Shown here in pieces: positions 20,818-26,903 of a stretch of 27,853 nucleotides of DNA. The number at the start of each line of letters is the position of its first letter. The stretch's first letter is position 1. Under the pieces are notes generated by a model that was not told the origin of the DNA, did not search any database, and saw only the letters and a list, made by a program, of their open reading frames with translations. Made by a program: the position numbers and the translations under genes. This DNA comes from JAWVZY01 sp033721955 (GTDB taxonomy: Bacteria > Patescibacteriota > Minisyncoccia > Spechtbacterales > 2-12-FULL-38-22). The DNA is taken from contig JAWVZY010000005.1 in assembly GCA_033721955.1 (NCBI GenBank), positions 1 through 27,853 on the forward strand. Reading direction: 5' to 3'.

Positions 20818-21990
20818 TTAATCACAATAATCACTTTGCGCATCTCCTCCTGAGGCGGGAAGTGAACGAACTGTAGCTGAATCCTCTGTGCTTAACCAAT
20901 CAAACCAACAGACAGCATATGCATCTTGAGCCTTATCGTGTTCGGCAAACCAATTGGCATCAGCAGAAGCGCTATTTTTCTGACGAAGATCATAAACCCC
21001 CCAATCAACAAAAACATTGGTAGGAGTACCCACGCCTGTTGCTATAAGTTCACCTGCGCTTATAGCAACAGGTTCATCAAGGCGAGTTGTTCTTGTATCG
21101 CCCTCTATAGGCTCAGGTAGGTTATCAGCTATTTGCTGTAATTTATTAGAAAGTATACGCAAATGATCAAAACGATATCTAATACCGCAATCGTTAAAGA
21201 AGTCAAACATATATTGTATCTCCCCTCCTTCTGTATAGCGCACACCCTGGGTTATCTTGCCATCCATAGGCGCATAAATTGATATTTCATCATAAGAACT
21301 GCTGTCGAAACGAAAGCCCCCGTGCGCCTTATAATCTCCCCCTCTATATTGGCCCGGATATATTACATAATCTACCACTGATAGATCTACAGGAGTATTT
21401 AATACGATAGAATCAGGACATGTCGGCGCCACACCTTCAACTACTTCCCATTCACTGCCACTATATCGCCAGAGCACGTCTGCAAGCAATGTATCCCGTG
21501 AATAACTTTGGACATCAGCAGTGCTTGAATATTCACTGCTGAGTGTATACCACTTAAATTCGTTATTATTTATACAAAAAATCTTTTTAAAAAATTCAGG
21601 ATCTTCAGCCACTGCCGCCTCGCCTGTCATATTAAACCAGTGCAGGGTACCTGCATCTTCCCCTACAACCTCTACCGCATAAACCTTTGGGTCGTTAGTT
21701 TCACAATTTCTAACATAACTTACTGTACTAAATGCATCCCGAACTCCCGGTGTAATTGAAGTTACATTAGAAAAACCCCCAAGATGCCCATAGAAATTAA
21801 ATATTTCAGGATTTAAAAAAAGGCGCTTATATCCGTGCTCGTTTACTATATAAATATCGGGATCACCCGAAGCGCTTATAAGATTGCCTTCATTTAATCC
21901 AAAATCAGCGGGTAAAGCTGCATCCGCCGTCGGTGTGTAAAATATAAAAACAATACTTATTAAAATAACCAGATAAGCTATATACTTCAT
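20818..21990 (-). CDS. Secreted paralog: YKRLF-type N-domain plus M23-like C-domain
   Basis: 390 aa, signal peptide to about residue 24 (PTADA). Residues 25-155 are the same domain as in the 19305 product. The C-terminal part keeps an M23 outline, YKAHGGFRFDSS (H-x-G-x-x-x-D), APMDGKI, GIRYRFDHLRIL, and VFVDWGVYD where the H-x-H motif should be, so zinc ligands are again incomplete. An insert with 'QQIADNLPEPIEGDTRTTR' and a Cys-containing tail differ from the paralog. I start at MKYIAY; an upstream reading would include the promoter, and TATAAT ends 7 bases before this ATG. Confidence 0.72.
   Translation of the reverse strand: MKYIAYLVILISIVFIFYTPTADAALPADFGLNEGNLISASGDPDIYIVNEHGYKRLFLNPEIFNFYGHLGGFSNVTSITPGVRDAFSTVSYVRNCETNDPKVYAVEVVGEDAGTLHWFNMTGEAAVAEDPEFFKKIFCINNNEFKWYTLSSEYSSTADVQSYSRDTLLADVLWRYSGSEWEVVEGVAPTCPDSIVLNTPVDLSVVDYVIYPGQYRGGDYKAHGGFRFDSSSYDEISIYAPMDGKITQGVRYTEGGEIQYMFDFFNDCGIRYRFDHLRILSNKLQQIADNLPEPIEGDTRTTRLDEPVAISAGELIATGVGTPTNVFVDWGVYDLRQKNSASADANWFAEHDKAQDAYAVCWFDWLSTEDSATVRSLPASGGDAQSDYCD
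21772..21881. repeat. 110-base near-identical block, copy 2 (partner 20190-20299)
   Basis: 109 of 110 bases match copy 1, including third codon positions, whereas the flanking coding sequence of the same domain is clearly diverged. Confidence 0.95.
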
Positions 21991-21997
21991 TACATAT

Positions 21998-22003
21998 ATT
22001 ATA
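21998..22003 (-). promoter_or_regulatory. -10 box for leaderless gene at 21990
   Basis: TATAAT on the minus strand, 7 bases before the ATG; supports the MKYIAY start. Confidence 0.6.
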
Positions 22004-22025
22004 ACTTGAGATAAAGACATGATAA

Positions 22026-22048
22026 AGCCGCAAGCTTAGCTTGCGGCT
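22026..22048 (-). terminator. Terminator after the gene at 22082
   Basis: AGCCGCAAGC-TAA-GCTTGCGGCT, 10-bp perfect stem, followed by TTATC on the minus strand. It lies just upstream of the promoter at 21998. The T-tract is short. Confidence 0.75.
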
Positions 22049-22081
22049 CCCCTTGTAGGCATATGGGGTTAAGCCATTTTT

Positions 22082-22462
22082 CTATGAGTCATCCTGAATG
22101 GAGTAAAAACCACTCCATCCTTCCTCCTTGTAGACGAACTTGAATAGCTCGCCATCTAAGAGGAACTTGACCTTGTCGGGCTGAGGCTTTCCGGTGCCCG
22201 TGTAAATGAGCACCTCAGCTCTGTAGGGCGTTCCACGCTCTGTGCGACCGGTGTAAATGATCTCATGGCAGAGATCCTCAACACGGCGCCTGAGACCAAG
22301 TTGGACGATAACGTCCCATACGTTGGCGTGGCTAATGCGATCACGTAAATCCTTGCGAGATCGTACTGCTTCAAATGCTTCAAAAAGCATATTCATGCCA
22401 AGCATTCCTCCTGCAATGGCGCCGCCGCTTCTGGTCAATCTTTCCTTCAATTTTTCCTGCAT
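22082..22462 (-). CDS. Unknown 126-aa protein of high G+C
   Basis: No family recognised. A helical, Gly/Met-rich N-terminus (GGAIAGGMLGMNMLFEAFEAVRSRKDLRDRI) leads into a domain with WDVIVQLGLRRRVEDLCHEIIYTG, then strands YRAEVLIYTGTGKPQPDKVKFLLDGELFKFVYKEEGWSGFYSIQDD. There is no signal peptide. G+C is well above that of the neighbours (34/60 at 22141-22200, 32/60 at 22201-22260), with GAG, CTC and CGC codons uncommon nearby. Own promoter with a roughly 66-base leader that can form a GTTGG/CCAAC hairpin, AGGAG ribosome site, and own terminator. Confidence 0.72.
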   Translation of the reverse strand: MQEKLKERLTRSGGAIAGGMLGMNMLFEAFEAVRSRKDLRDRISHANVWDVIVQLGLRRRVEDLCHEIIYTGRTERGTPYRAEVLIYTGTGKPQPDKVKFLLDGELFKFVYKEEGWSGFYSIQDDS

Positions 22463-22512
22463 TATTTGCTCCTATCTGAAGAGCTATCACCCGCATCATC
22501 TTTGCACGAGCG

Positions 22513-22529
22513 GTTGGCATCTGACCAAC
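22513..22529 (-). promoter_or_regulatory. Hairpin in the leader of the gene at 22462
   Basis: GTTGG-TCAGATG-CCAAC forms a 5-bp stem just after the predicted transcript start. It may only stabilise the 5' end. Confidence 0.35.
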
Positions 22530-22535
22530 GCCCAT

Positions 22536-22564
22536 ATTATACCATAATTTTATAAAAAAAGCAA
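22536..22564 (-). promoter_or_regulatory. Promoter of the gene at 22462
   Basis: TTGCTT (22564-22559), 17-base spacer, TATAAT (22541-22536) on the minus strand, with TGG before the -10. Confidence 0.72.
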
Positions 22565-22649
22565 TAATTATACTAATTTACAAAGAATTAGGCGCATGTT
22601 AAGATTTTATTTAGTTATTTGTATTGCCTGTAACAGATAAGGAGGGCCC

Positions 22650-23060
22650 ATGGAGCTTATTGAAGTAGTTAATACGATTTTCAATGCAGCCATAGACGCA
22701 GTCAAGGCGTGGGAACCCGGAACATTAGATTTTATAATTGTATTGGCTATACCCTTTGCTGTAGCGGGGATATTTATTCTCTATTACAGAATAAAAGAGA
22801 TTGGCATGACTCAAGAATTTGCCGCACCCGAACCTGATTGCAAAAATTGTAACGGAACAGGAATTGCAGAGGAATATTTTCCCAATTTCGTAGCACTTGC
22901 CACAGAAACACAAACCGAATGGAAGCGCTGTGCGTGCGTGCATCCGCATAAACGCTGGAATACACACACCAAAGAGGAATATGTAGAATGTGTTGTGCAA
23001 AGAATTTCCTGCAGAGATGAAAGGGATAAAAAAACCAAGGCAACAGACAACCCCGCATAA
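22650..23060 (+). CDS. Single-pass membrane protein with a CxxCxGTG knuckle
   Basis: 136 aa on the plus strand. One membrane helix (DFIIVLAIPFAVAGIFILYY, about residues 27-46). The cytoplasmic tail holds PDCKNCNGTGIAEEYF (C64, C67), the half-motif of the DnaJ cysteine-rich domain (CxxCxGxG), and WKRCACVHPHKRW (C94, C96), which together could bind one zinc. The C-terminus is charged and contains further Cys (VECVVQRISC). No family recognised beyond the knuckle. AAGGAGG lies 5 bases before the ATG. It converges on 23113 with shared terminators. Confidence 0.72.
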   Translation: MELIEVVNTIFNAAIDAVKAWEPGTLDFIIVLAIPFAVAGIFILYYRIKEIGMTQEFAAPEPDCKNCNGTGIAEEYFPNFVALATETQTEWKRCACVHPHKRWNTHTKEEYVECVVQRISCRDERDKKTKATDNPA

Positions 23061-23080
23061 ATTTAGCGGGGTTTTTATTT
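23051..23080 (+). terminator. Terminator of the plus-strand gene at 22650
   Basis: CCCCGC-loop-GCGGGG then TTTTTATTTT. It overlaps the gene's last codons. Confidence 0.85.
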
Positions 23081-23110
23081 TATAAAATAAAAACACGGCA
23101 TAAAGCCGTG
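23071..23110 (-). terminator. Terminator of the minus-strand gene at 23113, sharing a palindromic U-tract
   Basis: CACGGC-TTTAT-GCCGTG then TTTTTATTTTAT on the minus strand. The 24 bases 23071-23094 form a perfect palindrome that serves as the U-tract of both facing terminators. Confidence 0.82.
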
Positions 23111-23112
23111 AT

Positions 23113-23460
23113 CTAGGAACTGTTAGAAGAAAAATTATATTTTTTAGAAAAGCATTTAAACACTTTAACTACAAATTCTTCAGGAAAAACAAGATCAATA
23201 ACGTAAGCAGTATCATAATATAAAATCTCAGCACTCTCATCATCCAAGCTTTCTACATCTACCACCATGCTATATGCGGCATCATATATTTCTACGAATT
23301 CCTCGGGCTTATCTATGTCTAAAAATCCGGGTAATCTGTCGCTAAGATGCAATAAAAGTGCCTTATACGCCCTGCCATGGGAGGTTTCAAGCCGAAAATC
23401 ATTCTGTGCCTGCTCCACTAACATTTTAAAAGGACCTGTATGCAATAGATTTTTAGCCAT
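23113..23460 (-). CDS. Small acidic helical protein, paralog of the gene at 10399
   Basis: 115 aa. Shares with the 10399 product the pattern FK-(9)-, LLxxLxxxLP, PxxFxxIYxxxxxMVxDxExLxD and DxVFxxEFxxKVxxxF; spacing agrees over about 80 residues. Soluble, acidic, no Cys cluster or signal peptide. Function unknown. GAGGAG lies before the ATG. It is a monocistronic unit facing the 22650 gene. Confidence 0.72.
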   Translation of the reverse strand: MAKNLLHTGPFKMLVEQAQNDFRLETSHGRAYKALLLHLSDRLPGFLDIDKPEEFVEIYDAAYSMVVDVESLDDESAEILYYDTAYVIDLVFPEEFVVKVFKCFSKKYNFSSNSS

Positions 23461-23514
23461 AAACTCCTCTCAATCGTCTAAGATACAAATAACATAGCAT
23501 AAATATTTATATTA

Positions 23515-23538
23515 AAAAAGCGCCGTGAGGCGCTTTTT
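23515..23538 (-). terminator. Terminator after the EF-Tu-D2-like gene
   Basis: AAAAAGCGCC-TCAC-GGCGCTTTTT on the minus strand, 10-bp stem with the U-tract continuing TAATA. Confidence 0.85.
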
Positions 23539-23599
23539 GGGCATACTCTAATAATACTGATAATAAAATCTAATTAAAATTCAAATATTGCCGCCGGTA

Positions 23600-23884
23600 C
23601 TAAGCAGCATGTAGCTCTTCCACCTTATAAACCTCGTCTCCTTCGCGAGCTTTTTCATGTACCTTTATACCTACTTCTTCACCTATATGGGCTTCTTTTA
23701 TTTTATGATGCTCAAACTCCATTGAATCAACGTCTTCTTCAAAGTTAGTGGAGCGGCCTGCTATAACAATATGATCCCCTTTTGCAACAGGATATTCCAC
23801 CTTTACAGCTGCAACTCCAAGATGCGGATAATAATGAGTTACCTTGCCAGCATGTATAATTTTTATTGGCTTATTAAATTCCAT
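23600..23884 (-). CDS. Stand-alone EF-Tu domain-2-like beta-barrel protein
   Basis: 94 aa. HAGKVTHYYPHLGVAAVKVEYPVAKGDHIVIAGRSTNFEEDVDSMEFEHHKI followed by AHIGEEVGIKVHEKAREGDEVYKV reads as one translation-factor domain-2 barrel ('G.V......G.a.v.l....l..GD.i.i.G..t.f...v.smq.......A..Gd.vgik......GD.vy'). It lacks a GTPase domain. Proteins of this type are recurrent in Patescibacteria and some other lineages, usually annotated translation elongation factor-like, role unknown. TAAAAT lies about 9 bases before the ATG; no Shine-Dalgarno. Confidence 0.82.
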   Translation of the reverse strand: MEFNKPIKIIHAGKVTHYYPHLGVAAVKVEYPVAKGDHIVIAGRSTNFEEDVDSMEFEHHKIKEAHIGEEVGIKVHEKAREGDEVYKVEELHAA

Positions 23885-24031
23885 GGTAAAGTAATTTTAA
23901 TTTTTAACTAATTATAAATGACCTTTGTTACTAACAATAGCAAAAACAAATGAGTAAGTTATGAAGAAAAAATCACTTGCCCACGCATTGGATTTAGCAT
24001 AATATTAAAATAGATCTTACAAGGAGCAAAG

Positions 24032-24484
24032 ATGACATGGATTAAGATAATCTTTTTACTGCTAAAATATTTATTTAGCACAAAAAGAGCTCTTGTTTTA
24101 AAAGGTTCTAAAAACGCTAAGAATTTTATTTCTGAAAAAGAACTCAATTCCTATATTAGGGAATTTTTAGAAAGCTACGGACACACCTATGATCCTGAAC
24201 AAATGATTGTTATAAAAATAATAAAACACAAGCATGTCATACATAGATCAAGAATGGGAGATACAAGATTTAGAGATGGTATAAACTATATAAGGATATT
24301 TATGCCCAACATAAACACCCGTAAGGAATTTATAAGTGTGCTATTCCATGAATTAGATCATGTTATGTGGAACCGTGAAAAAGGACCATTGTATGATGTA
24401 AATACACCATACGTTAAAAGGCCTCATGAAATAAGAGCCAATAAAAGATCGCGAGTATGGGCAGAAAAAATACTAGGTACTTAA
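24032..24484 (+). CDS. HExxH metallopeptidase-like protein
   Basis: 150 aa, plus strand. The N-terminus is hydrophobic (IKIIFLLLKYLF) and may anchor it. The core holds FISVLFHELDHVMWN (H106, E107, H110) and, 23 residues later, YVKRPHEIRANKRSRVWAEKIL, whose E133 is a plausible third ligand (the 'E..A' helix seen in M78/SprT-like small zincins). No clear family beyond zincin-like. AAGGAG lies 5-6 bases before the ATG. A bidirectional hairpin separates it from the convergent gene at 24521. Substrate unknown. Confidence 0.7.
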   Translation: MTWIKIIFLLLKYLFSTKRALVLKGSKNAKNFISEKELNSYIREFLESYGHTYDPEQMIVIKIIKHKHVIHRSRMGDTRFRDGINYIRIFMPNINTRKEFISVLFHELDHVMWNREKGPLYDVNTPYVKRPHEIRANKRSRVWAEKILGT

Positions 24485-24505
24485 AAACCGCCATCGGGCG
24501 GTTTT
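24484..24505. terminator. Bidirectional terminator between convergent genes
   Basis: AAAACCGCC-ATCG-GGCGGTTTT, 9-bp stem, T-rich on both sides. It overlaps the stop region of 24032 and lies after the 24521 stop on the minus strand. Confidence 0.85.
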
Positions 24506-24520
24506 ATTTTTGATATATTT

Positions 24521-25141
24521 TTATTTTACAGGACACCAAATTCCCGCCTGGCTATCATCCACCAATATCTGGCCTCCGCCGTTTATAATGCTTTGCCCGT
24601 TTTGAGAGGACCAATGAAGTATTTGCAAATGTGTTTGATCCAAGCCACTACTTGAAACATTAGTTATTTTAACACTGCCTTCAAGTATCACCTCCTGACC
24701 GGGATCAAGCTGTGAGATATCCCATTGATTTAAAGACGGCTCTCCAAATGCATCGCCCTCTCCCCCATCAGGATTAAAAAGTTCCTGTTGGGCAAGCACT
24801 AAAAGGTTTCTATAAGTCCGTTTTCCTGTGTTTTTTATATGAATGCGAAAGTGCATTGTGTCTCCCGAAAAATAAAGAGTATAATTTCCAAAATATTTTT
24901 CCGGAATATCTTGAGCTATGCTATGGGCTAATCCGTTATCCGGATAAAAAGTAAGGCCGCTATCATGCGCTGTAGTTACGCCTTTCGGGTCTAAATATTC
25001 CACCCAATACTCAATTGGCGGTTCTTCTCCTTTGTGCTCACCCCGCTTTTCTCCAAGTTCATTTACCGCACCAAAGGCAAAATTAAAACCAAGCCCAAAT
25101 ACGAGCACTACAACAATTAAGGTTTTAAATAAATTTCGCAT
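24521..25141 (-). CDS. Secreted beta-sandwich protein of unknown function
   Basis: 206 aa with a signal peptide to about residue 24 (NFAFGA). A mature region with YWVEYLDPKG, then DTMHFRIHIKNTGKRTYRNLLVLAQQELFNPDGGEG and WDISQLDPGQEVILEGSVKITNVS reads as a DUF11/CARDB-like Ig-type domain ('fri.i.NtG...y.nv.v.d.l'). It ends with a single Cys (GIWCPVK). TGC-TATAAT ends 6 bases before the ATG, so it is leaderless. Possibly a surface subunit. Confidence 0.68.
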   Translation of the reverse strand: MRNLFKTLIVVVLVFGLGFNFAFGAVNELGEKRGEHKGEEPPIEYWVEYLDPKGVTTAHDSGLTFYPDNGLAHSIAQDIPEKYFGNYTLYFSGDTMHFRIHIKNTGKRTYRNLLVLAQQELFNPDGGEGDAFGEPSLNQWDISQLDPGQEVILEGSVKITNVSSSGLDQTHLQILHWSSQNGQSIINGGGQILVDDSQAGIWCPVK

Positions 25142-25147
25142 ATACTT

Positions 25148-25156
25148 ATTATAGCA
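25148..25156 (-). promoter_or_regulatory. Extended -10 (TGC-TATAAT) for leaderless gene at 25141
   Basis: On the minus strand, 6 bases before the ATG. The box lies just inside the 18-base gap after the esterase stop. Confidence 0.62.
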
Positions 25157-25159
25157 CTA

Positions 25160-26059
25160 TTAAAAACTGTCTAAAAATTCCCATATATCTGTTGTAGATC
25201 CGGGTACCCTGTAATCAAATGACCAAAGCCGTCTTTGAGGCCACCTGTGTCCCTGATTAAAATACAACCGATGAAGCACCTTAACCTCTTCGCCGTTTTT
25301 ATATACCTGCTCCCTATAAACGCCTGACTTACGTGTACTTGTAAGCTCTGCTCCGTAATGTTTTGTCCACATACCTATAGTTTCTTCAACTGATGTTAAG
25401 CTAAATGCCTCTTCAACCTCTACATCTTCTCTAAGCGCGATATATTTATCTGAATCACCATTAATTAGCATAATAGGCGCTGTCGCCCCTGATATATCAA
25501 GAATAGCAAGCTCCGAACCCGCGCCACTCATTAAAACCGCCGCCGCACTAAAGATCTTGGGCTCTTCTGATATTATTTTTTGAGCCATAAGTCCTCCGTT
25601 TGAAAAACCTACAATATATATTTTTTCATTATCTATGGCATATTCCTCTGCTATTTTAGTCGTTAACTCTATTATAAATTTACTGTCTTTCATGTCCCTT
25701 TGAAAAGCAGGACCACAACAAACTTCAGCATTCCATGATAAACCAAAACCCTGAGGTAATAAGAGTGTAAAACTCTCCTCTTTAGCTAGTATATTAAAAC
25801 CTGAATAAGCTCCCACCCACTCAGCTCTATCCTTAAAACCATGCAACAAAACAACAAGGGGGCGCTCCTCGCCCCCGGATGAAGCATTAAATATACGATA
25901 ATGACGCTCATTACCGTCTATATTTATAACTTTAGCCGCCTGGCCCGCAAGTTCTCTATCAACAGGTTTTAAAATAAAAAACCAAACTACCAAAAGCGCC
26001 AAAAGCACTATGGCAACTGCCGAAAGAACGAGTAAATAGATTATTTGAATTTTAGACAT
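25160..26059 (-). CDS. Membrane-anchored LpqC/PHB-depolymerase-like esterase
   Basis: 299 aa. One membrane helix (about residues 6-30). The alpha/beta-hydrolase core has LVVLLHGFKDRAEW, LPQGFGLSWNAEVCCGPA, the nucleophile elbow VGFSNGGLMAQ (S153), INGDSDKYI (D204) and GHRWP (H271): a complete Ser-Asp-His triad in the LpqC/feruloyl-esterase/PHB-depolymerase-like group. CC within 'VCCGPA' is a group hallmark. The natural ester is unknown; it acts outside the membrane if the N-terminal helix is an anchor. TGG-TATAAT ends 6 bases before the ATG. Confidence 0.88.
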   Translation of the reverse strand: MSKIQIIYLLVLSAVAIVLLALLVVWFFILKPVDRELAGQAAKVINIDGNERHYRIFNASSGGEERPLVVLLHGFKDRAEWVGAYSGFNILAKEESFTLLLPQGFGLSWNAEVCCGPAFQRDMKDSKFIIELTTKIAEEYAIDNEKIYIVGFSNGGLMAQKIISEEPKIFSAAAVLMSGAGSELAILDISGATAPIMLINGDSDKYIALREDVEVEEAFSLTSVEETIGMWTKHYGAELTSTRKSGVYREQVYKNGEEVKVLHRLYFNQGHRWPQRRLWSFDYRVPGSTTDIWEFLDSF

Positions 26060-26065
26060 GTTTAT

Positions 26066-26106
26066 ATTATACCACGGGCTATTTAACTCTTTATGTGTTG
26101 TATAAT
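26066..26106. promoter_or_regulatory. Divergent pair of leaderless promoters (esterase and 26114 gene)
   Basis: On minus, TGG-TATAAT (26074-26066) ends 6 bases before the esterase ATG. On plus, TATAAT (26101-26106) ends 7 bases before the ATG at 26114. The two genes are only 54 bases apart and neither has a Shine-Dalgarno sequence. Confidence 0.62.
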
Positions 26107-26113
26107 GAATATA

Positions 26114-26890
26114 ATGACAAAAAAGATAAATCTTATATTCAAAATATCCTTTTGGCTTCTTTTGGCAATAAATGTGATTGGCATGCTTTATGAACCCCCC
26201 CTTCCCCCGCCATCTGAACTATTACCGGAAATTAAAAATGAACCTACACAAGAAGCAATTGATGAAGAGGAAATAAAACTTCTGGCAGAAGGCCACAAAT
26301 ACACCCTGGAGCCAAGATTTTCTTATGAACTTTATGGTCTTGTGGTCTCTCTTTATGATAGCGATAGCTTAATTGATATAACCCACAAAAACGACCCGAA
26401 AAATGTGCGGGATCTCTGTGTTATATGGGGCGAAAATGCCCTAAGCAACGGCTACCGTGAAGTTAGCTACAGAAGCGGAGAGTTTACATGTTTTTGGCGC
26501 TGGAGAGGAGAAAAACCGGAATTTAGCCAAAGAGATATTTCAAACAACCACATACTGCCTATGAGCCCCGCAATATCTGATATGGCACGAGAAGTAAATA
26601 TAGGCGATCAAATATATATTAAAGGTAAACTTGTTGATTATTCAGTTGAACTGCCCGATGGTACGCTTGTAGGAAAACGCACCACAAGCACAAACAGAAC
26701 AGACACCGGTAACGGTGCCTGTGAAGTAGTTTATGTAGAAGATATTGAAATATTAAAACGCGGAAATACCTGGTACTATAATACAAAAGAGGTGGCTAAA
26801 TATGGAATATGGTATCTAATTGCAGGATGGATAATTTTTAATATAATAATGTACCAAGTTAACAGACAAAAAAGAACAGAAAGTTTATAA
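26114..26890 (+). CDS. Two-TM protein with an OB-like exported domain (conserved hypothetical)
   Basis: 258 aa. An N-terminal helix (LIFKISFWLLLAINVIGMLY) and a C-terminal helix (YGIWYLIAGWIIFNIIMY) bracket an external domain. YELYGLVVSLYD, DPKNVRDLCVIWGENA, ISNNHILPMSP, VNIGDQIYIKGKLVDY, TSTNRTDTGNGACEVVYVEDIEIL form a set I recall as widespread in unrelated bacteria as a hypothetical protein; the 'IGDQI.IKG.L..Y' strand fits an OB-like barrel. The C-rich and N-rich motifs look constrained, so it probably has a specific function that I cannot name. I start at MTKKINL; the earlier Met lies in the promoter. Confidence 0.72.
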   Translation: MTKKINLIFKISFWLLLAINVIGMLYEPPLPPPSELLPEIKNEPTQEAIDEEEIKLLAEGHKYTLEPRFSYELYGLVVSLYDSDSLIDITHKNDPKNVRDLCVIWGENALSNGYREVSYRSGEFTCFWRWRGEKPEFSQRDISNNHILPMSPAISDMAREVNIGDQIYIKGKLVDYSVELPDGTLVGKRTTSTNRTDTGNGACEVVYVEDIEILKRGNTWYYNTKEVAKYGIWYLIAGWIIFNIIMYQVNRQKRTESL

Positions 26891-26903
26891 ATTTACTTAT
26901 AGC

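Noticed and set aside
22725..23096. Three overlapping minus-strand ORFs opposite the 22650 gene
   Set aside because: They are reflections of the real plus-strand gene that has a ribosome site, a membrane helix and a Cys knuckle; two would include the terminator.
23959..24147. Minus-strand 62-aa ORF overlapping the start of 24032
   Set aside because: It covers the plus-strand gene's own ribosome site and start region and has no supporting signal.
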